Shown here one piece after another: positions 59,279 to 64,000 of a DNA stretch of 64,000 nt. A program made the translations under genes and the position numbers. This DNA comes from Bradyrhizobium sp. AZCC 2262 (lineage in GTDB: Bacteria > Pseudomonadota > Alphaproteobacteria > Rhizobiales > Xanthobacteraceae): the NCBI RefSeq assembly GCF_036924535.1, contig NZ_JAZHRT010000001.1:8928001-8992000 (forward strand), in the 5' to 3' direction. Each line of letters begins with the position of its first letter. Positions within the stretch are counted from its first letter, which is position 1. The notes below the pieces were generated by a model that was given only the letters and a program-made list of their open reading frames with translations, ran no database searches and was not told the DNA's origin.

Positions 59279-60418
59279 CTAAAGCCGAGGGATCCAGCCT
59301 GGACGGCTCAACAGGTATTCGACCATTCGCGGAGGAATGCTTAAAGCTCTGGCTATCTCGAGTTCATCCTTCGGCAGTCCCGCAAGGATCGATGCTTCAC
59401 ACTTGCTTCGGACTTTGGAAAGCCACTCCGGATCGACTACCACGGCGCGTCCTACCGCAACCAGATCGGCTCCCAACCTGGTCGCGCCCTCAGCATCCAT
59501 GCAGGTCTTGATCCCGCCGCTGGCCATGACCGCGCTGCGGCCGGCTATGACGCGGGCGAATGCCGTGATGGGGCTCTCTGCCGGGGTATCGATCTTCGCG
59601 ACGGGACCATTGTAAACACGGGTCTCTCCCACCGGCCGGCTGTTGCGATAATCATCGAGCGAAACGGAGATGTAATCGAGATTGAGCTTCGCAAGTTCAT
59701 TGCAGAGTAGTTTGCTGTCTTCAAGCGTATAACCATCCGACTCGGCCTCGAACGGCGTAACGCGAAACCCTGCGATCAGCTTTGGACCAAGCGCGTCGCG
59801 AACGGCCTGCGCGACGGCGAGTGGGAAGTTCATGCGTTTTGAAAGCGTGCCTCCCCACTTATCGACGCGATGATTGGCCCGAGGTGAAAAGAACTGATGA
59901 ACCGCGTAGTGGTTGGCGCCATGAACCTCGACGCCGTCGAAGCCGGCCTTTCGCGCGAGCGAAGCAGCCTCGCGAAAGCTTGCAATCAGGCTTTCAATCT
60001 CATCGGACGTCATCACCCTTGGTGTCTTTGCTCCAGGACGCAACGATGCGACGGCGGAAGGCGCACGCAGAGATTGCTCGCCGATCAACTCGGGCTTTGC
60101 GATGCGGCCGCCGTCATAGATCTGGAGAATCGCGAGACCTCCCGCCGCACGCATGGCTTCGGCGAGCCGATTGAGACTGGGCAAGTGCCCATCATGGGCA
60201 GCACCTATTCCCTGCCAGGAGCGCCCATCCTGTTCGACGTAAGCGGCGGAAGAAATGGTGGCTCCGAATCCGCTGGCAGCACGCCGCCGGACAAATTCGA
60301 GTTCGTTGTCGGGAGCCGTCCCGTCTTCATGGGAAGAATCCGTTGTCAGCGGCGCAATCGCAAACCGATTGGCCATCTCGCGCCCACTGTTGAACCTGAA
60401 AGGAGACCAGACGACCAT
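59279..60418 (-). CDS. NADH:flavin oxidoreductase, Old Yellow Enzyme family
   Basis: A 379-residue FMN TIM-barrel enzyme: NRFAIAPLTTDSSHEDG at the N-terminus, GFDGVEVHGANHYAVHQFFS and RANHRVDKWGGTLSKR (active-site HGAN and the NxRxDxWGG-like motif), and GADLVAVGRAVVVDPEW. It likely reduces an activated alkene. GAGGTTTGATCG precedes the ATG. It lies downstream of the SDR gene, separated by 139 bases. Confidence 0.92.
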   Translation of the reverse strand: MVVWSPFRFNSGREMANRFAIAPLTTDSSHEDGTAPDNELEFVRRRAASGFGATISSAAYVEQDGRSWQGIGAAHDGHLPSLNRLAEAMRAAGGLAILQIYDGGRIAKPELIGEQSLRAPSAVASLRPGAKTPRVMTSDEIESLIASFREAASLARKAGFDGVEVHGANHYAVHQFFSPRANHRVDKWGGTLSKRMNFPLAVAQAVRDALGPKLIAGFRVTPFEAESDGYTLEDSKLLCNELAKLNLDYISVSLDDYRNSRPVGETRVYNGPVAKIDTPAESPITAFARVIAGRSAVMASGGIKTCMDAEGATRLGADLVAVGRAVVVDPEWLSKVRSKCEASILAGLPKDELEIARALSIPPRMVEYLLSRPGWIPRL

Positions 60419-60557
60419 CGATCAAACCTCGGATATTCCTCGAGCCGGGCGGCACCGAATGGATACCCGTTCGCTGCAGACAGATAAAGCGCCTCCGGAC
60501 GCGCATGCAAGCAACCGGTGAGTGCTGCTTGAGACCGTCTGGTCAAGGCCAGTCGTT

Positions 60558-61310
60558 CTAGTGGAAAATGCGTCCGGCGTCGATGACGACGGTCTGGCCG
60601 GTCATCGTCTCGGTGCGGCACATGGCGACCACCATATCGGCGCAGTCGTCCTTGTCGGCGGCCTTCTTCAGGAGCGAGCTCGATGCGGAACGCTCGATCT
60701 GTTCGGACCGGAGATTGGCGGTCGCGCGCGTGCCCTCCAGCAGACCCGGTGCCACGCAGTTGACGAGCGTCTCAGGCGCCAGCGCCACCGCCATGCAACG
60801 CGTCAGATGAATGAGCCCCGCCTTCGACACGGCATAGGCGATAGAGGAGCCGGTTGGGCTGAGCCCCGCCACCGAAGCGATGTTGACGATGCGGCCACGC
60901 CCCTGTGCCTTCATGATTGGGGCCACCGCCTTGGTCAGGCGCATCGGCCCCGTCAGGTTGACGGCCATGATCTTGTCCCATACCTCCAGCGTCAGATTGT
61001 CGAGATCGCCGAACGGGATCGAGACGTTGTAAGCGGCGTCATTGATCAGAACATCAAGGCGGCCGAAGGCCCGGGTTACGTCCGCTACCAGCCGATCCAC
61101 GGCCGCGTCGTCGGTTATATCACACGCGAAGGCTTGAGCATTGATTTGATAACGCGACGCTAGTTCGCCAGCGACGCTTTCCGCCTGGTCGCGGCTGCGA
61201 GCGTACATCACAGCCACATCTGCGCCCTCCTGCGCGAGCGTGTGGCAGATGCGCTGCCCCAACCCGCCATTGCCGCCCGTCACGAGTGCAACCGCGCCCT
61301 TCAGGTCCAT
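60558..61310 (-). CDS. Short-chain dehydrogenase/reductase
   Basis: A 250-residue classical SDR: cofactor motif ALVTGGNGGLGQRICHTL, LDVLINDAAYN (where NNAG is usual), catalytic Ser in IASVAGLSPTGSS, YxxxK in SIAYAVSKAGLIHL, and a PGLLEGT loop. Reduction of a keto group or dehydrogenation of an alcohol is expected. AAGGAGAGAGACG precedes the ATG. Part of the leftward cluster. Confidence 0.93.
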   Translation of the reverse strand: MDLKGAVALVTGGNGGLGQRICHTLAQEGADVAVMYARSRDQAESVAGELASRYQINAQAFACDITDDAAVDRLVADVTRAFGRLDVLINDAAYNVSIPFGDLDNLTLEVWDKIMAVNLTGPMRLTKAVAPIMKAQGRGRIVNIASVAGLSPTGSSIAYAVSKAGLIHLTRCMAVALAPETLVNCVAPGLLEGTRATANLRSEQIERSASSSLLKKAADKDDCADMVVAMCRTETMTGQTVVIDAGRIFH

Positions 61311-61550
61311 CGTCTCTCTCCTTTAGTGCGAATGCGCGGTCTCATCGCCGCCACTCCACCCTTTGATACCTTGCCCGCGCCATCCCTGGTTCAACGGTCG
61401 CTGTTCTCTGCGGGAAGAACCGGATGATGCGCATCGTGCAGCATCGCCGCCAGCCGGTGCAATTGGGAATCGCGGAAACCTTCCGCCTCGATCGCTTTAA
61501 CCGTCGCCAGAACATAGTCGCGGTTGACGCCGTGCCGATGCCCACCTTCC

Positions 61551-62837
61551 TTATCGGAACTTAAAACGCACAGGCAGCGAGATAATGCCGGTGATAAACG
61601 TCGACTGGGCGCGGCGCACTTCGCCGGCAAGTTCGACGTGTTCGACCCTCTGCAACAGCTCCAAGAACAGCGCCCGAATTTCCATGCGCGCCAACTGATA
61701 GCCCATGCAGAAATGCGGCCCGTGGCCAAAGGCGATGTGAGGATTGGGCGAACGATCGACACGGAACGTGCCGGCGTCGGCAAAGACGGATTCATCGCGA
61801 TTGGCCGAAGCGAAGAAAAGCGCCAGCGCTTCGCCGGCCCGAATTTGCTGGCCGCCAACCTCGGTGTCCTGCCGCGCGGTGCGCATGAAATGGCGAAGCG
61901 GCGTGGTCCAGCGGAACATCTCGTCGATCGCGCAGTCCAACAGTTCTGGCCGCTCACGCAACCGCACGAACTGGTCGGGATAAGTGAGAAGCGCGTGCAG
62001 CCCGCCCGCAAGGGCAAGCGCGACGGTGTCGTGCCCTCCGGTCAGCATCAGGTAAAAATAGGAAATCATTTCGTAATGCGGGATTTCCTGTCCGTCGATT
62101 TTCGCATTTCCAATCAGGCTTGCCAGATCATGACGCGGGCATGACCGCCGCTCGGCAACCGCAGCTTCAACGTAATCGCGCAGACCGAGCATGGCGAGAC
62201 GCATCGCCTCGGCCGGCTCCTCGGCCAGCCGGCGCCGCGGATCCTCGGCGCCGACAAATCCGTGCACGAAGCGTATCAGCTCCGCATCATCGGCTTCGGG
62301 AAAGCCGAGCATGTGCGCAATCGCTCGCATCGTGTACGGCATCGCAATATTGGTCGCAAAATCGCAGACGCCGGAGCGGTCGGCGATGGCGTCCACCGCG
62401 ACCTTCGCCCGGTCACGCAGCCATTCTTCCAAGGGCAGGAGCGCAGCCGAGGTGAACGATCGCTGGAGGATGGCGCGATACCGTCCATGGTCCGGGTCAT
62501 CCATTTCGGTCAGGCCACGCACGACCTGTGGCTTGCCGCTGACCTGTCGCAGGGCGAAGTCCATGGCTTCGCTGGACAGATAGGTTCGTGGTTCCGCCCC
62601 GAACTGCTGGCTGCGGAGTTCGACGGACAAAACGTCGGCATGTCGCGTCAGCGCCCAAAAAGGTTTGATCCCGCGAACGTCCACCCAGTGCACCGGAGAT
62701 AGTTGACGCAAGCGGGCGAAGGCCTTGTTTAGCGCCGCGTCATCGGCATACGCGCTCGGCGAAAGCAGAGTGGCGACTTCAGTTTCGAATTTGGGCGTCT
62801 CGCGTCGGCTCGGACGCCTCGAACTCCGGGAAGGCAC
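61551..62837 (-). CDS. Cytochrome P450
   Basis: A 428-residue P450 starting at GTG 62837, with GAGGATGAATGC upstream and 26 bases after the methyltransferase stop. The longer frame would overlap that gene. Haem-ligand motif: FGHGPHFCMGYQLARMEIR with the Cys. The I-helix reads LMLTGGHDTVALA and the K-helix ExxR is in AIDEMFRWTTPLRHF. It is a bacterial class I enzyme that needs ferredoxin partners encoded elsewhere. With the methyltransferase and reductases it suggests tailoring of a secondary metabolite or degradation of a hydrophobic compound. Confidence 0.94.
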   Translation of the reverse strand: MPSRSSRRPSRRETPKFETEVATLLSPSAYADDAALNKAFARLRQLSPVHWVDVRGIKPFWALTRHADVLSVELRSQQFGAEPRTYLSSEAMDFALRQVSGKPQVVRGLTEMDDPDHGRYRAILQRSFTSAALLPLEEWLRDRAKVAVDAIADRSGVCDFATNIAMPYTMRAIAHMLGFPEADDAELIRFVHGFVGAEDPRRRLAEEPAEAMRLAMLGLRDYVEAAVAERRSCPRHDLASLIGNAKIDGQEIPHYEMISYFYLMLTGGHDTVALALAGGLHALLTYPDQFVRLRERPELLDCAIDEMFRWTTPLRHFMRTARQDTEVGGQQIRAGEALALFFASANRDESVFADAGTFRVDRSPNPHIAFGHGPHFCMGYQLARMEIRALFLELLQRVEHVELAGEVRRAQSTFITGIISLPVRFKFR

Positions 62838-62863
62838 GCATTCATCCTCAAGGTTCGCGAAAA

Positions 62864-63589
62864 TCAATGTCGGAGAGGCAAATCCTTCGCCAAATTCTGC
62901 CGGCAGCGGACTAGCAGCGTAAATTCCCGCATTCCGTAATTTTCGAGCGTCTCGACCGAACAGCCGAGCGCGTTTTCGCAGTAAGGAATCCATCGCTCGG
63001 GACTGGTGCGATAGAGTCGGGTCTCGGGTGAATTGTCAGGCGCCTCGGATGCAGCGACCATGTCGCTCATGAAGTTGACACTGAACCCGCGCCGGCTGGT
63101 CCGTCGCATGTCCTGGAGCACAGCAGCGATGAAATCTTCCCAGACCGCACGGGAATAACCAACATTGACGTTCATGACGCCGCTGGCAACGGAATAGTCC
63201 GCAGGCCGCGGGCTTGCCTTTCCGACGGCAAAGCGGCGGTCCGTCCTTCGGAAGCGCCGGCGCGCCCGGCTGACCATGGCGCGCGAGAGGTCGACGCCGA
63301 GATAGTCGACCCTGGAATCGGGATAGCGCAGGTCCAGGAACGCGCATAGCGCACCGTACCCGCAACCGACGTCGTTCAAAGCAAACGGTGCTGCGAAATC
63401 ACAAATCCTCAGGAGCTGGACAAAACGCAGGCTCTGGGTGGCCTGGCACGACCAATCCACCCCCCGCGGCGTTGCACCATATTTGGCAACCCGCGCGCCG
63501 TAATAGGCCTCGACGTCGGAATAGACCCGCTGAACCTCAGCACCGCCAGGCCGAGCACCCATATCGACACGCTCAAGGCCGCTCGTCAT
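62864..63589 (-). CDS. SAM-dependent class I methyltransferase
   Basis: A 241-residue enzyme starting MTSGLERVDMGARPGG. SAM motif I is FALNDVGCGYGALCAFL, with the acidic residue of motif II in DYLGVDLSRAMVSRA. Post-II sequence RRGFSVNFMSDM resembles small-molecule O/N/C-methyltransferases. It overlaps the upstream unknown gene by 4 bases (ATGA) and is followed by the P450 gene 26 bases later, so the three form an operon. Confidence 0.88.
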   Translation of the reverse strand: MTSGLERVDMGARPGGAEVQRVYSDVEAYYGARVAKYGATPRGVDWSCQATQSLRFVQLLRICDFAAPFALNDVGCGYGALCAFLDLRYPDSRVDYLGVDLSRAMVSRARRRFRRTDRRFAVGKASPRPADYSVASGVMNVNVGYSRAVWEDFIAAVLQDMRRTSRRGFSVNFMSDMVAASEAPDNSPETRLYRTSPERWIPYCENALGCSVETLENYGMREFTLLVRCRQNLAKDLPLRH

Positions 63590-64000
63590 TTCTTCTTCGC
63601 GGCGCGCCGCTTCCTGGCGATCTCCGCAACCTGCTTGCGGACCTCCCGTCCGGGCGTGGTCGGAATGGACACGATCAGATGCGTCTCGATGGTAAAGACG
63701 ACAGGCCGGCCTTTTGCCACGGTCACCCTGGGATCTTCGGCCGCCGAGTGGCACTTGATCGAGATCGGAATGGGCTTTTCAGCCGCAAGACCGTCCTTGA
63801 AGGCCTTTATCACGCGGTCGTGTCCGTTGATTTTGGGCAAATCGGAGGGATACTTCTTGAGATGATCGAGGAATTTGTACCAGCGTCTCCGCTCCGACCA
63901 GTCTGTCGGCACGATGCCCAGGAGAGCGAAGGCCTGCTGAAGGGAGCGCTTGCTGGAAAAGACCTCGAACTCGTTTTGCAGTTCAATCATCTCCGGCAAT
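63586..64000 (-). CDS. Unknown protein, possibly incomplete at the window edge
   Basis: At least 137 residues, ending in a basic tail (AEIARKRRAAKKK). Internal ATG gives MIELQNEFEVFSSKRSLQQA at 63990, and TTG at 63999 is the last complete codon in the window, so the start may lie outside. Other sequence: WYKFLDHLKKYPSDLPKING and VVFTIETHLIVSIPTTPG. I do not recognise the family. It is translationally coupled to the methyltransferase gene. Confidence 0.6.
   Translation of the reverse strand, partial: LPEMIELQNEFEVFSSKRSLQQAFALLGIVPTDWSERRRWYKFLDHLKKYPSDLPKINGHDRVIKAFKDGLAAEKPIPISIKCHSAAEDPRVTVAKGRPVVFTIETHLIVSIPTTPGREVRKQVAEIARKRRAAKKK

Noticed and set aside
61342..61545. 67-codon minus-strand open frame starting GTG after the P450
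   Set aside because: The predicted residues are Arg-rich and unlike a folded protein, and the neighbouring frame looks more protein-like though it lacks a start.
1..64000. tRNA, rRNA, integrase or insertion-sequence transposase genes
   Set aside because: I looked for these at island borders and saw none that I can support.

Overview
The window looks like chromosome from a Bradyrhizobium-type alphaproteobacterium (Bradyrhizobiaceae). The evidence is the high GC content, dense compact genes, TlpA with a WCVPC active site next to argH, small proteins and tRNA-modifying GluQRS of the rhizobial type, and many copies of short palindromic intergenic repeats typical of this group. The assignment is an inference from gene content; no marker such as 16S rRNA is present.

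Layout. 0-7.8 kb: accessory genes, namely the tail of an MBL-fold hydrolase, a LysE exporter, an NTF2-like protein, a frameshifted LysR regulator, an NHL-propeller protein, a tandem family of three secreted six-cysteine proteins with the relic of a fourth, and an alpha/beta hydrolase lacking its serine. 7.9-14.5 kb: two signalling modules. The first is an OmpR-type regulator followed by two tandem sensor-kinase paralogues that have lost complementary parts: one keeps the phospho-acceptor His but has no ATPase domain, the other keeps the ATPase but has Arg for His. The second is a NarX/NarL-type pair divergent from two DUF3280/DUF2380-like secreted proteins. 14.5-21.7 kb: a leftward catabolic cluster (flavin monooxygenase, DUF2855, acyl-CoA ligase, ABC binding protein, nitronate monooxygenase) with a divergent LysR gene. 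22.6-34.6 kb: housekeeping genes (AlkA-type glycosylase, gluQRS, a hybrid kinase, YihY, cobalamin adenosyltransferase, etfBA, 3-hydroxybutyryl-CoA dehydrogenase, tlpA, argH, lptM, lysA).

34.7-52.2 kb is accessory DNA: an EmrAB-type efflux pair with TetR regulator, a secreted unknown, an amidase, an MBL/NDH-2/AraC/catalase-like redox group, an L,D-transpeptidase and two small-molecule enzymes. It probably interrupts an ancestral lysA-TIGR02302 neighbourhood. 52.4-59.2 kb returns to conserved genes: TIGR02302, a CpdR-like receiver, a zinc-ribbon protein, ftsE, ftsX and a YdcF-like protein. An array of 27-bp hairpin repeats sits directly on the ftsE start. 59.3-64 kb is a leftward set of tailoring enzymes (OYE-type flavin oxidoreductase, SDR, cytochrome P450, SAM methyltransferase, unknown protein) that continues beyond the window edge.

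The most interesting element is the apparent split histidine kinase at 8.7-11.0 kb. Others worth attention are the hairpin array before ftsE, the six-cysteine secreted family, and a 38-bp sequence shared upstream of an AraC gene and a catalase-like gene. Two genes (LysR at 1.6 kb, DUF2855 at 17.3 kb) carry simple frameshifts that could be real or sequencing errors.
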